DNA of 64,000 nucleotides from positions 573,501 to 637,500 of the forward strand of contig NZ_CP076444.2 of the NCBI RefSeq assembly GCF_020023735.2, given 5' to 3'. The notes under the pieces are model-generated. The model made no database searches, had not been told where the DNA came from, and was given only the letters and a program-made list of their open reading frames with translations. Both the position numbers and the translations under genes were made by a program. This document shows positions 18,421 to 31,100 of the stretch, piece by piece; the stretch's first letter is position 1; each line of letters opens with the position of its first letter. Source of the stretch: Mycoavidus sp. HKI (lineage in GTDB: Bacteria; Pseudomonadota; Gammaproteobacteria; Burkholderiales; Burkholderiaceae).

Positions 18421-19761
18421 ATGAAAACAATTAAAACCGGGCTTTTGGGTTTTGGCACTGTCGGTCAGGGCGTATGGAGTGTGCTCCTGCGCAATCACGG
18501 CGAAATTAGCCGCCGGGCCGGGTGCGGCATTGAAATTAAACGAATTGCCGTACGCGATATCGGCAAAGCGCGGGCAATACTAGGCGCAACCGATTCAGTT
18601 GTATTGGATACAGATGCTCATGCATTGGTCGACGATCCAACCCTTGATATTGTGGTAGAGGCCATTGGTGGTACCACGATTGCGCGAGAATTAGTGTTGC
18701 GTGCACTCGCACAGGGCAAGCATGTAGTGACGGCCAATAAAGCCCTGCTTGCGGTCCATGGCACTGAGATTTTTGCCATGGCGCGTAAGCACGGAGTGAT
18801 GGTAGCATTCGAGGCCGCTGTCGCCGGTGGTATCCCGATTATCAAAATTCTTCGTGAAGGATTAAGCGCTAACCGAATTCAATGGATTGTTGGCATTATC
18901 AATGGCACAACAAATTTTATTTTGTCTGAAATGCGCGAGCACGGAATTGATTTTGAGGCAGCGCTAAATCGTGCTCAACGCCTTGGTTACGCAGAGGCCG
19001 ATCCAACCATGGATATTGCAGGCATAGATGCTGCCCACAAAGCAGCGCTGATGAGCGCGATTGCTTTTGGCGTGCCAGTACAGTTTGAGAGCGCATATAT
19101 TGAGGGTATTCAAGGACTTGCGGCCCTTGATATTCAATATGCAGAAGAATTGGGTTACCGAATCAAGCTACTGGGTATTATACGGCGTGTTGCAGATGGA
19201 ATTGAGTTGCGCGTGCATCCAACTTTGATCCCGGCTAAACATTTGTTGGCCAATGTTGAAGGGGCGATGAATGCAGTCGTGGTGTACGGTGATGCAGTGG
19301 GTTCGACACTTTATTATGGCAAGGGCGCGGGAGGGGAGCCTACGGCCTCTGCCGTGGTGGCCGATCTTATTGATGTGACGCGCCTGCAGACTGCAGATCA
19401 AAGCCATCGTGTGCCACCTCTGGCATTTCAGCCGGATCGACTATCAAAATTGGCAATCTTGCCAATCAGTGAAGTGAGATGTAGTTATTATTTACGGCTG
19501 CGCGTGGCGGACGTGACAGGGGTATTGGCTAACATCACAAAGATTCTTGCTGATAACGACATTTCAATTGATGCTCTGTTGCAAAAAAAATTCCATCTGC
19601 TTGAATGCGCGGGCGGCAATCAGACGGATGATTTAATTTTAATTACCCATCTGACACTTGAAAAGCAAATAAACACGGCGATTGAGCAAATGAGTGCATT
19701 GCCGACGGTGATGCCGCAAATGACTAAACTGCGGATTGAAACATTAAATGAAGAGTGTTAG
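18421..19761 (+). CDS. hom: Homoserine dehydrogenase
   Basis: This 446-residue cytoplasmic enzyme reduces aspartate semialdehyde to homoserine for threonine and methionine synthesis. The NAD(P) site GLLGFGTVGQGVW is at the N-terminus, and the catalytic region has VTANKALLA, AAVAGGIPIIKILREGL and GIINGTTNFILS. GYAEADPTMDIAGIDAAHKAAL lies near residue 200. A C-terminal ACT domain (about 350-430, with LRVADVTGVLANITKIL) normally gives threonine feedback inhibition. The length is that of the monofunctional proteobacterial enzyme. thrC begins three bases after its stop, so the two form an operon. Confidence 0.95.
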   Translation: MKTIKTGLLGFGTVGQGVWSVLLRNHGEISRRAGCGIEIKRIAVRDIGKARAILGATDSVVLDTDAHALVDDPTLDIVVEAIGGTTIARELVLRALAQGKHVVTANKALLAVHGTEIFAMARKHGVMVAFEAAVAGGIPIIKILREGLSANRIQWIVGIINGTTNFILSEMREHGIDFEAALNRAQRLGYAEADPTMDIAGIDAAHKAALMSAIAFGVPVQFESAYIEGIQGLAALDIQYAEELGYRIKLLGIIRRVADGIELRVHPTLIPAKHLLANVEGAMNAVVVYGDAVGSTLYYGKGAGGEPTASAVVADLIDVTRLQTADQSHRVPPLAFQPDRLSKLAILPISEVRCSYYLRLRVADVTGVLANITKILADNDISIDALLQKKFHLLECAGGNQTDDLILITHLTLEKQINTAIEQMSALPTVMPQMTKLRIETLNEEC

Positions 19762-19764
19762 TGC

Positions 19765-21300
19765 ATGAACTACATTTCTACCCGTGGTGCTCATGCGGAC
19801 GAGCGCCGGACCTTTACCGATATTTTGCTTGCCGGCCTAGCTGAAGATGGTGGGTTGTATCTACCTGCAGTCTACCCTTCGATTACACGGGACGAACTTC
19901 AGCGCTGGCGAGGCCTGTCATATGCAGATCTTGCCTATGAAATTCTCGCAAAATTCTGTGACGATATTCCCGCTTATGATTTGCGGGCGCTTACGCGCCG
20001 CACCTATACGGCTCAAATATATAGCCATGCGCGTGAGTCTGAGAGGGCGACACAGATCACACCGCTTAAAGCCTTGGGTACCGAAAAAGGCGCACCTCTT
20101 TACCTGCTTGAGCTATCCAATGGCCCTACGCTGGCGTTTAAAGACCTAGCGATGCAACTGCTTGGCCAACTCTTTGAGTATATGCTGGCAAAATCAGGTG
20201 AGCAGCTCAATATCCTTGGCGCAACCTCAGGCGACACAGGGAGCGCCGCCGAATATGCGATGCGTGGCAAGCAGGGGATTCGTGTCTTTATGCTCTCGCC
20301 CCATCAAAAAATGAGTGCGTTCCAAAGCGCACAGATGTATAGCTTGCAAGATCCGAATATCTTCAATCTTGCGGTTGCCGGGGTGTTTGACGATTGCCAA
20401 GATTTAGTCAAAGCGGTCTCAAACGATCACGCGTTTAAAGCGCGGCATAAGATTGGCACCGTGAATTCGATCAATTGGGCGCGGGTAGTTGCGCAAATTG
20501 TGTACTACGTGAAAGGTTGGTTGGCGGCAACTGAGCCAATGCTTACTTGCGCAGAAGGAGCCACTGAGGCTTTTCCGGCTGGATCTACTGCAACAGTAGT
20601 GGGGCAGGGGGGGAGTGGCCAGTCACTCCCTAAAGTCTCGTTTTGTGTCCCCTCGGGTAATTTCGGTAATGTGTGTGCGGGACATATTGCCCGCATGATG
20701 GGGTTGCCGATTGATAAACTTGTTGTAGCGACCAATGAAAATGACGTGCTGGATGAATTTTTCCGTACGGGCAGTTACCGCGTCCGCGACGCTGCGCGTA
20801 CGTATCATACGAGCAGCCCGAGTATGGATATTTCAAAAGCATCGAATTTTGAGCGTTTTGTATTTGATCTGCTTGAGCGCGATCCAGCGCGTGTGCGGCA
20901 GTTATTTAATGAACTTGAAGCCAAGAAAGGTTTTGACTTATCAGGCAGCAGCGATTTTGCGCGCATTAACCAGTTTGGCTTTGTTTCAGGCAGGAGTTCG
21001 CATCAAGAGCGTATGGCGGCAATCCAGGATATCTATGCGCGCTATGCCACCATGATTGATACACATACTGCCGATGGCCTGACGGTGGCTCGCCGTTATC
21101 TAGAGCCTGGCGTACCGATGGTGGTGCTTGAAACGGCGCAGCCGGTTAAATTCAGTGCGGCCATTCGCGAGGCATTGGGGCAAGACCCTGCAAGGCCAGT
21201 TGCATTCGCCGGTATTGAAGAGTTGCCGGTGCGCTTCAAAGTGGTGCCGCCTGATGTGCAGTCTTTGAAAGAATTCATTGCTGCTCATACTGGAGCGTAA
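19765..21300 (+). CDS. thrC: Threonine synthase
   Basis: This 511-residue PLP enzyme converts O-phosphohomoserine to threonine. It opens with YISTRGAHADERRTFTDILL, has the PLP lysine in NGPTLAFKDLAMQLLG and the phosphate-binding block GATSGDTGSAAEYA. Residues around 250-285 form a Gly/Ala-rich insert (CAEGATEAF ... GQGGSGQS) before VSFCVPSGNFGNVCAGH, longer than in E. coli ThrC but typical of the larger class. It follows hom directly. The homoserine kinase gene is not in the window. Confidence 0.95.
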   Translation: MNYISTRGAHADERRTFTDILLAGLAEDGGLYLPAVYPSITRDELQRWRGLSYADLAYEILAKFCDDIPAYDLRALTRRTYTAQIYSHARESERATQITPLKALGTEKGAPLYLLELSNGPTLAFKDLAMQLLGQLFEYMLAKSGEQLNILGATSGDTGSAAEYAMRGKQGIRVFMLSPHQKMSAFQSAQMYSLQDPNIFNLAVAGVFDDCQDLVKAVSNDHAFKARHKIGTVNSINWARVVAQIVYYVKGWLAATEPMLTCAEGATEAFPAGSTATVVGQGGSGQSLPKVSFCVPSGNFGNVCAGHIARMMGLPIDKLVVATNENDVLDEFFRTGSYRVRDAARTYHTSSPSMDISKASNFERFVFDLLERDPARVRQLFNELEAKKGFDLSGSSDFARINQFGFVSGRSSHQERMAAIQDIYARYATMIDTHTADGLTVARRYLEPGVPMVVLETAQPVKFSAAIREALGQDPARPVAFAGIEELPVRFKVVPPDVQSLKEFIAAHTGA

Positions 21301-21332
21301 GGCTGGGCAGAGGCGGCAAAAACTGATATTTT

Positions 21333-22091
21333 TTACCTACTGAGTTGTAGCCCCGTTAAATTAGTACGTTCAGCGGCTAGCTCCAACCTAGATCGCCACC
21401 AGTGTATGCATGCGTCAGCAAGGCACGTAGTCGAATCGATCAAATCCGCATCTTTTGTCGCCGCAGGCAACACCATAGGCAACTCGGTGCAACCCAGAAT
21501 GATCACGTCAGGATGTAACGCACGACTCGCCGCCAGAGAGTATGCCAAGTGCTTTGATGAACTATCGAGGTTTCCAGACTTGGCAAGGGCAATGGCAGAG
21601 TGTGTTGAGTGGACAACCTCGTCGCTGACATCAATGGGCTGAATCCCAAAATCCTTCAATGCGGCGTCGTACAATCGATACCGGATCGTGGAGCGCGTAC
21701 CCAAAACCACCGCATTTCTGGCACCCAGACGCGCAGCGTGTTCTGCAGTCACAGATACCATATCAATCAGCGGTACCTGCAACGATGCAGTGAAGTCGTG
21801 ACGCCAATAATGGGCAGTATTGCACGGAATGGCCACGGCACCACAGCCAGCTTGCTCCAACTGCCTTAGACGCGCGCGAATCATCGCCGGGACACTCGCA
21901 TCCCCTGTCTCGACCGCACTCGAGCGGTCCGGAATTTCCGGGCAGGAAAGTAACGTAAATGGAACGTGATCTTGATCAGCTACTGCGGATGAGCGTTGGG
22001 CAAGCGTGCGTAGAAAGTGTGCCGTTGCCTCGCTACCCATTCCACCCAGAAGACCTAGGTGACCTTGTCCAAACGGATCATCCTTAATCAT
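21333..22091 (-). CDS. Aspartate/glutamate racemase family protein, last gene of the NRPS operon
   Basis: A 252-residue two-domain racemase with GLLGGMGSEATAHFLRTL at the start, the first catalytic Cys in AIPCNTAHYW (about residue 87) and the second in ILGCTELPMVLP. The two-Cys, PLP-independent mechanism makes D-amino acids, usually D-Asp or D-Glu. The ATG at 22091 follows a strong AAGGAGGG site; the TTG just before is unlikely. It lies 54 bases after the NRPS stop with a coupled short frame between, so it is probably co-transcribed and may supply a D-amino acid to the NRPS, which has no epimerase domain. A general wall-metabolism role cannot be excluded. Confidence 0.85.
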   Translation of the reverse strand: MIKDDPFGQGHLGLLGGMGSEATAHFLRTLAQRSSAVADQDHVPFTLLSCPEIPDRSSAVETGDASVPAMIRARLRQLEQAGCGAVAIPCNTAHYWRHDFTASLQVPLIDMVSVTAEHAARLGARNAVVLGTRSTIRYRLYDAALKDFGIQPIDVSDEVVHSTHSAIALAKSGNLDSSSKHLAYSLAASRALHPDVIILGCTELPMVLPAATKDADLIDSTTCLADACIHWWRSRLELAAERTNLTGLQLSR

Positions 22092-22144
22092 CAACCCTCC
22101 TTAAGAATGACAACGGAGATATTTACACCGGCTAGATGGGTCAT
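22091..22144 (-). other. 18-codon reading frame coupled between the NRPS and racemase genes
   Basis: An ATG two bases after the NRPS TAG, preceded by an AAGGAG site inside the NRPS 3' end, opens MTHLAGVNISVVILKEG. Its TGA overlaps the racemase ATG (TGATG). It could act only to couple translation, or be what is left of a replaced gene. The same ribosome-site leader precedes mbtH at 43281. Confidence 0.4.
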
Positions 22145-22145
22145 A

Positions 22146-25100
22146 CTAAAGTCTCCTTTTGCTTTGGGGCGGTCGATCCTTCATTAATTTACCTAGTTTC
22201 TGAGCCAGAATGCGTCCGATCTCAGAGATTGGCGCGGGCCTATCCATATCGCTGTGTTTGCAATGAATATCGTAAATCTCTATATTACCAAGAACGTAAG
22301 GCTTCCATAAATCAGGAGAGGCGAGCTGGATGGATTCATCTGTCGGTATTGTTGCCCGAAATAAGAGCACGTCGCCGCAATAAATGAGCGGGGAAAAACT
22401 CTTTGCAAGAAGGATGTTATTTTTGATCGCATCTCGGGTTTTTTCCCATAAATATTCTCCTGCATTTGGAGTATTTTCATCACTGTAGCGAGCAAAAAAA
22501 TCGATGTAGTCGTTCTCTAGATCCATTGCTGGTTCATCGACCAACTGAGAACAATTTGGATAACTATCTAAGAAAGCAAGCAGCGCCACTTTTTCGCCTT
22601 GTTGCTCGAGTTGTGTTGCGATGTTGTGAGCGACGTGGCCGCCAAAGGACCATCCGAGCAGATAGTAAGGCCCGTTAGGCTGAATGCGACGAATTTGCTT
22701 GATATAGTCCGACGCCATGGCATCGATGGTTTCCGCAGGCGCCCCAGCGCCATTGAGTCCTCGGGCCTGCAGGCCATAGATGGGTTGATCCATGTCTAAA
22801 TGTTTAGATAGACCGATATAACTCCAACTCAGGCCAGCAGCGGAGTGGACGCAGAAAAGTGGGGGGCGTGTGCCTTTGGGTTGAATGGGAAACAAAACGT
22901 CAAATGAATCGCCTTGGACGCCCTCTGGCTTAAGTAAACATTGCGCTAGCCCTGCGATGGTAGGTGCGCCAAACAGTGCGCGCAGGGCAACCTCGACGCC
23001 CAACTTGGCGCGAATATGACTGATCATCTGCATGGCGAGCAGCGAATGGCCTCCAAGCGCAAAGAAGCTATCGTGACGACTGATGCGCTCGACACCGAGC
23101 AGCTCAGCCCAGATCGCGGCAAGTGCGGTCTCGATGTCGCCTTGCGGGGCTTCATACGCTTGATGGGCGAAGGCCTCGTCATCTGGCGCAGGCAGTGCTC
23201 GGCGGTCCAGCTTGCCGTTGGGTGTCAGCGGTAGCGCATCCAAGCGTACGAAAGCAGCCGGCATCATATATTCAGGCAACCGGGTCGAGAGGTGCGAGCG
23301 TAGCGTGCTGGCAAGCTGTTCGTCCGGTTCAGCCACGACATAAGCAACCAGGCGCTTGTTGCTGCTTTTGCCCAACGCAAGCACGAGAGCGTCACGCACC
23401 TGCGGGTGCTCGACGAGGCGTGCCTCGATTTCAGCGGGTTCGATCCGAAAGCCGCGGATCTTGATCTGATGGTCGTTGCGGCCCAGGAACACCAGATTGC
23501 CGTCGGGCAGGTAGCGGGCTAGATCGCCCGTCTTGTACATGCGGGTATTCTCACGGTTACTGAACGGATCGGGGAGGAACCGCTCGGCGGTCAATTCGGG
23601 GCGGTTCAGATAACCGCGCACGACACCCGCCCCACCAATGTAGAGTTCGCCTACCGCCCCCAATGGCACAGGCTGGCCGTGTGTGTCCAATAGGTAGAGC
23701 TGGGTATTAGCGATCGGTCGGCCAATCGGGACCACTTCACTACTGAAGTTTGGTGAGCACCGCCATGCAGTGGCACAAACGGTGGTTTCCGTCGGACCGT
23801 AAGCATTGAAGATGACACCTTGGCTGAGCAAGGTTTGAAGCAATGTTGTACTGGGTGTTTCGCCTGCCAAAATCAGTGTCAGAGACGTGCTCAAGCTAGG
23901 TAAATCCTGACCATCCTGAAGCAGTGCAGGCGGTAATGTAAGGTGAGTGATCGCATATCTCGCCAAATAATCCCACAGTTCATTCCGATCAAGACGGCTG
24001 CTATCGGGTGGCAGATACAGTCCTGCACCGCAGCCTAAGGCCATGAAGATTTCCGAGACGCTTGCGTCGAAACTGAGAGAGGCAAACTGCAAGACCCGGC
24101 TGGATGGGCGAACCCCAAAATAAGTCGTCTGCGCCTGAGCGAGATTTACCAAACTGCGATGCTCGACCATTACTCCTTTGGGTATGCCGGTGGAGCCGGA
24201 AGTGTAGATTACGTAGGCGAGGTGACGTGAAGTCAGCTCAGAGACCTGCGGATTAGCGATGGACGATTGTGGCAATCTATGCGGATCGAGCACAGTCAAC
24301 GAGGCGAGGACCGCCTCGCCCAGCACAGCGCGTCCAATCGCATCAGCCAGCAAGATCGACGGCGCCGCATCGGCGAGAATATGCGCAAGACGCTCGCTAG
24401 GATAGGCAGGGTCAAGCGGCACATAGGCGCCACCCGCCTTTAGGATTGCCAACAATCCCAACACCATTGCCGGTGAGCGTTCCACACAGATTGCCACGCG
24501 CGCATCCGGTTGCACGCCTAACTCGATGAGCTGATGCGCGAGACAGTTGGCGCGCATATTCAGTTCCGTATAAGTTAATACTTGATCCTCATACACAAGC
24601 GCAGTAGCCTGTGGTGTACGCTCGACTTGTGCTTCGAACAACTGATGAATGCACTGATTTTCTGGATAAGGAGCTACCGTTTCGTTCCACGTCTCGAGTA
24701 AAAGAGTGCGCTCGGCCGGCGCGAGAATATCGATCGTGGCAACAGAGCGCTTCGCATCAGCCGTCATCGCCTGCAACATGACATGCAGATAGCCGACCTG
24801 CCGCTCAATCGTCTGACGATCAAATAGAGCGGTTGCATAACACAATTCCCCAACGATCTCGTCGCCCACCTCTTGTAGACCCAGTTCGAGATCAAACTTG
24901 ACGGTATCATGGTTCAATGCGGCTGACGTCACCTCCAGAGCAGGCAAGCACCACTCATCCGCCTCATTGTTTTGCCAGGCAAACATGACCTGGAACAGTG
25001 GCGTATGGTCCAACTTTCGTGGCGGCTGTACAATCTCGACGACCTGCTCGAAGGGTAGATCCTGATGAGCCTGCGCAGCCAGTGTGCTGTGCTTAACGCG

Positions 25101-28100
25101 CTTGAGCAATTCAACTGTATTCGGCTCGCCGGCCAGATCGATACGCAACGCGAGTGTGTTAACGAAAAAGCCGATCAAAGGCTCGATCTCACGGTGGTTA
25201 CGATTGGCGCTGGGTGTACCGATGATGAAATCGCCTTGACCAGAAAGCCGGGACAGGACCGCGCTCCAGGCGGCCAACAGGGTCATAAAAAGGGTTACGC
25301 CATGCTCTTGACTCAGACACTTGAGCAAACGTGTCATCTGCGCATCAAGCCGAACCGGCACCTGAGCCCCGGCGAAGGATTGCTGCGGTGGACGGGGTCG
25401 GTCGGTGGGCAGATCAAGCAGCACAGGCGCATCGGCTAGCGTTGTGCGCCAGTAAGCACTCTGAATCTGAAGCCGCTCACCTGAGAGCCACTGTCTTTGC
25501 CAGGCGGCGTAGTCTGGATATTGGATAGTAAGCGGCGGCAGCGGATCGGGTTCACCCGCTTGATAAGCCGTATACAGCGCACTTAACTCCTGCAGGAACA
25601 CCCCCTGAGACCAGCCGTCTGAAACGATATGGTGCTGCGTCAATAGGAATACGTGTTCATCGTCAGCGAGTTGGATCAGACAGGTGCGAATCAGCGGACC
25701 CTTTGCCAGATCGAACGGTGCCTGCGCTTCTTTGGCGCTCAAAACATCCAGTTGCACATTAGCGTTGGGGTCCCCTCGCAAGTCATGCCAGTGCATCGGC
25801 AGACCCAATTCGGATGCCAGTAGTTGGACCTGGGGTTGGCCGTCAGCGGTGATGAAGATCGAGCGCAGTGCTTCGTGGCGGGCAAACAAGGTATTCAATG
25901 CGTGCTGCCAAGCAGCTCGATCCAGAGCTCCGTACAAGCGGATAGCCATGGGAATATGATAAGTATCACTGACGCCATCGAACTGGGCTAGGAACCACAG
26001 ACGTTGCTGGGCGAACGACAGTGGCAGGGCGTCCTCGCGGGATACAGGTGTAATCGCCGGGAGCGTATTTTGTCCTTGGGTTAGACGCTGGTTAACCAGT
26101 GCGGCGAACGCTGCGAGGCTGGGTGAGGCAAACAGTGCTGCCAATGGCAGTTCAGCGCCCAGCATTGCGACGCGGTTCATCAAGCGCACGGCGAGCAGTG
26201 AATGGCCACCGAGCGTGAAGAAGCTGTCGTGACGGCTGATGCGCTTAACACCAAGCAGCTCAGTCCAGATCGCGGCAAGTGCGCTCTCAATCTCGCCTTG
26301 TGGCGCTTCATACGCTTGACGGGCAAAGGCCTCGTCATTTGGCGCAGGCAATGCTCGGCGGTCGAGTTTGCCATTGGGTGTCAGTGGCAGTGCATCCAGG
26401 CGTACGAAGGCGGCCGGCATCATATATTCAGGCAACCGGGTCGCGAGGTGCGAGCGTAGCGTGCTGGCAAGCTGTTCGTCCAGTTCGGCCACGACATAAG
26501 CAATCAGGCGCTTGTCGCTATCCTTGCCCAGCGCAAGCACAACGGCTTCACGCACCTGAGGATACTCAACGAGGCGCGCCTCGATCTCGCCCGGCTCAAT
26601 CCGAAAGCCGCGGAGCTTAATCTGATGATCATTGCGCCCCAGGAACTCCAGATTACCGTCGGGCAAGTAGCGGGCAAGGTCGCCCGTTTTGTACATACGA
26701 GCATTCTCAATATCGCTGAAGGGATCAGGAAGAAAACGCTCGGCGGTCAATTCAGGACTATTCAGATAGCCGCATGCGACGCCAGCCCCGCCAACGTAAA
26801 GTTCGCCTATTGCGCCCAATGGCACGGGTTGGCCGTATGTGTCCAGAAGATAAACCTGGGTGTTCGCGATCGGCTGGCCGATCGGAATGCTACGGCCGTC
26901 TTCTGGGAGTGAAATTATTCTATATGTTGTAGCAAAAGTGGTGCTTTCGGTCGGACCGTATCCATTGAGCAGTCGTTGGGGCGGGCCATGACGCAGAACT
27001 TGCGCGATGACGTTAGCATCAAGCACATCTCCACCTACAATCAATGTCTTAAGTTGTGGGAATACTGGCTCTAGTACCTCCGCCAATTGGTTAAACAACC
27101 CAACAGTCAACCACATTATGTTAATGCTCTTTTCTTGCAAAGTTTGCACAAAAGAATCGGGTGTAAGAACGGTGTCGCGATCTATCACGACAAGCGTGCC
27201 CCCATTTAGCAAAGGTGCCCACACTTCAAAGGTGCTCGCATCGAAAGCAGGATTGGCGGCAAAGGCCACACGATCATTGGCACCGATGTCGGCGTAGTCG
27301 TTGTTGATGACGAGGCGGGCAATGGCGCGATGCGGCACGAGCACCCCTTTGGAGGTGCCAGTGGAGCCGGAGGTGTACATCACATAAGCGGGATCGAGAT
27401 TGGAACGGACCGGGTTGAGATTGGTGCTAGCTGTGTCGGTTTCGTTTACATTACTCAAATTCAGACGCAGCAGGGGTGTAAGCAGATTAGCTGGAACTTC
27501 GGTATAGGCATCGGTGATCAATAGACATGCTGCGCAATCGGCCACGATCCAGGTTTGTCGCTCCACCGGAGCTTGAGGATCAATTGGCACATAGACAGCT
27601 CCCGCCTTGAGGATCGCTAGTTGTGTAGCAACCAGCTCCACTGAGCGCTCAAGCAATGTAGCAATGTAGTCGCCCGGTTGAACGCCCAGTTCGATGAGTT
27701 GATGCGCGATGTAGTTGGCGTGCATATTCAATTCGGCATAGCTCAATACTTGACCTTTGTACACGAGCGCGGTGGTGTTCGGCGTGCGCTCGACTCGTTG
27801 CTCGAACAGCTGGTGAATGCATCGGTGTTTCGGATAATCCTGCTCCGTTGCATTCCAAGTCTGAAGCAAACATTCGCGCTCCTCGTTGGGTAGTACCTCC
27901 AGCTGCCAAACCGGCATGTCGGGCGCATGCTCTAGTGCCTCCACTAAGCTTTTCAAAGTCTGCTGCATATAGTTGCACATCCGCACCGGATCCAGCGGCT
28001 CTACAACCTGAGCAGTTAAACCCAATGCATTACCAAAATCCTCCACCGACAGGGTGAACGGATAATTCGTGCGCTCTTGTGCGCCTAAAAATTCAATACC

Positions 28101-31100
28101 AGATGCTGTTAAGCTCTCGCTCAACGGTATGGTATTGTGCCGGTAGTTCAGCAATGCGCTAAAGAGGGGGGTGCCGGCCGGTACGCCACTGCAACGTTGG
28201 GCCAGCGCTAGCGACGCGTGTTCATGTTCAAGCAAGGCAGCCAAATGTGTCTGGGTTTGACGCACACTGTCCTGAACACTGCGACAGTTCAAATCGATGC
28301 GTAGCGGTAGTGTGTTGATGAACAGACCTAGCGCATGGTCTGCCCCTTCCCCTGCCTGCATTCGCCCGAACAACACGGTGCCAAACACCACCCTCTGTTG
28401 ACCGCTGGTGCGCGCAAGGACCTGCCCCCAAGCCAGATGGCATAAACTGGCTAGGCTCACATCCAGCCGCTTGGCCTGGGTGCGGAGGCGGTTATTCAAA
28501 TCCTGCGGCAGCATGCAGTGCGACTCGGTGACTTGGGCACCGTCGCGATGGACCTCAGCCAGCCCGAAAGGCAGCGTGGGCTCATCCACCTCTGCAAGCA
28601 TCTCCGTGAAGAAGCGCTCGTGCGACTCTTGGCTTATACCTAAGCGTGCCTGCGCGACCAGATTGCGAAAGGGCTGTGGAGGGGGCAACGTATCGCCCCG
28701 GCCTTCGAGGAAGGCTTGAATTTCAATACGCGTTTCTTCCAGCGTCGAATGATCGCCAACGAGGTGGTGCTGCAATTCGATGAGCAGCCAGCGGTCATCA
28801 CTATCTTGCGCGATCACGAAGCGCGTTAATGGGGCTTGAGTTAAATTAATCCGATAGTGATGGGGATCGAAGCTCTGGATCAACTGCTCAGTGATCGGTC
28901 CATTGACTGGGTCCAAGGAGAGTTCTGTGATCGACAGTGGTGCCCGACGCCAGACTACCTGAGCGGGCTTTGACAGACTCTCCCAGACAAAAGCGGTGCG
29001 CAAGATATCGTGGCGATTGACTACCTGCTGGACAGCATCCAGGTAGCGATCGAGCAAAGTCCGGTTGGCAAAGGCCATCTGAGCAGCCAACAAATACGGA
29101 TCGCCCTTAGTCGCCAGCAGGTGGTGAAATAGAATGCCATCCTGTAGTGGAGATAGTGCATAGATATCTTGGATATTAGCCACCCCACCTGGGGTCTGTT
29201 CTACGATACAGTCGACCTCAGCTTGGGTAAGATCAATCAACGGTAGTAGGTTCGGTGTTAGTGCGGCGATGTCAGGTGTAATGAGGTTAGGTGGTGTAGC
29301 CACAGCACGGTGTTGGCTCAGTGATTGAGCCAACACACTAAGCGTGGGTGTATCAAACAGCGCGCGCACCGAAACTGCAAGATTAAGACGGCGCAGGCGT
29401 TCTATCATCTGCACGGCGAGCAGCGAATGGCCGCCGAGTGCGAAGAAGCTATCGTGACGGCTGATACGCTCAACACCTAGCAGCTCGGCCCAGATGCTTG
29501 CCAGCGTGGCTTCGATCTCGCCTTGTGGCGCTTCATACGCCTGGCGGGCGAAGGCCCCGTCGTCTGGCTCGGGCAGCGCTCGGCGGTCAAGCTTGCCATT
29601 GGGGGTCAGCGGCATCGTATCCAAGCGTACGAAAGCAGCCGGCATCATATATTCAGGCAGCCTGGTCGCGAGGTGCGAGCGTAGCGTGCTGGCGAGTTGC
29701 TCGTCAGGATCAGCTACGATATAAGCAATGAGCCGTTTGTCGCTGCCCTCGCCCAGCGCGAGCACGGCAGCGTCGCGCACCTGTGGGTGCTCGACGAGGC
29801 GGGCTTCGATCTCACCGGGCTCGATTCGAAAGCCTCGGATCTTGACCTGATGGTCATTACGCCCGAGAAACTCCAAATTGCCATCGGGCAGGTAACGGAC
29901 CAGGTCACCCGTCTTATACATCCAGGCATCGGCCCGATCGCTGAACGGATCTGGGAGGAACCGCTCAGCGGTTAATTCAGGGCGATTCAGATAGCCGCGC
30001 GCAACACCGATCCCACCGATATAGAGTTCTCCAGCCACCCCGACTGGCGTCAGCTGCATCGATGTATCTAGTATATAAATACGCGTGTTTGCAATCGGTC
30101 GGCCAATCGTACGCCAGCGGCAATCATCGGCCGTCACCTCATGGACCGTGGTACTAATCGTCGTTTCGGTCGGACCATAAACATTCAATAAGCGTGGCCG
30201 ATAGCCAGTGCTAGCAAACCATGCGCTACGCGCTGACGCACTCAATGCATCTCCACTAATCATGATCACGCGTGCGCTGTCCGCGACGGGTACCTTTTCC
30301 TGGGCCAGCTGCGTCCAGAACTGGGTAGGTAAATCCATTACACTGACGCGGTTGGCCTCGCACAGGGACCAGAATTGCTGGGCCCCAGTCAACCAGGCAT
30401 CAGTACGCAGCACCAAGGCAGCGCCTTGGGTCAAAGTGACGAATACTTCTCCGACTGAGGCATCGAAGGACAGCGAAGAAAATTGCAATATCCGGTCCTG
30501 CGGGCTGAGGTCTAGCCGCTCGGCCATTGCTGTCACTAGGTTAACCACGCCCCGGTGTTGGACCATAACCCCTTTAGGCCGGCCGGTGGAACCCGACGTA
30601 TAAATCACATAGGCTAAATGCTCTGCACTCAGTGTAAGTTTATGTGGGCTCGGATTGCGGCTGCTTCGGCGCTTCCATTGAGCTACGTCAGTCTGCAGAT
30701 CCAAGACAGGCACATCGGCTCTTAGGCATTGCACCACGGCAGCGTGTGGCGCACCGATGCTCAGCAGAACTACCGGCGCGCTGTCCGTTACCATGTCAGT
30801 TAGACGCTTAGCAGGGTAATTAGGATCAAGCGGCACGTAGGCCCCACCGGACTTGAGCGTAGCGAGCATTCCCACCACCATCTCTACGCTGGGCTGTGCG
30901 TACAGCGCTACGCGACTGTTAGGCTGCACGCCCAAGCCCCTTAGATGGTGTGCGAGGCGGTTCGCCCGCGCATTCAATTCTGCATAACTAATCGTCCGGT
31001 CCTCGTACACGAGCGCGGTGGCGTCCGGTGTCTGCTCAACCTGCTCTTCGAACAACTGGTGGAGGCACTGATGTGCCGGATACGGCGCTGCCGTCGCATT

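Noticed and set aside
28408..28719. Plus-strand frames of 80-130 codons throughout the NRPS gene
   Set aside because: They sit opposite intact NRPS domains, recur at matching places in repeated modules and lack ribosome sites.
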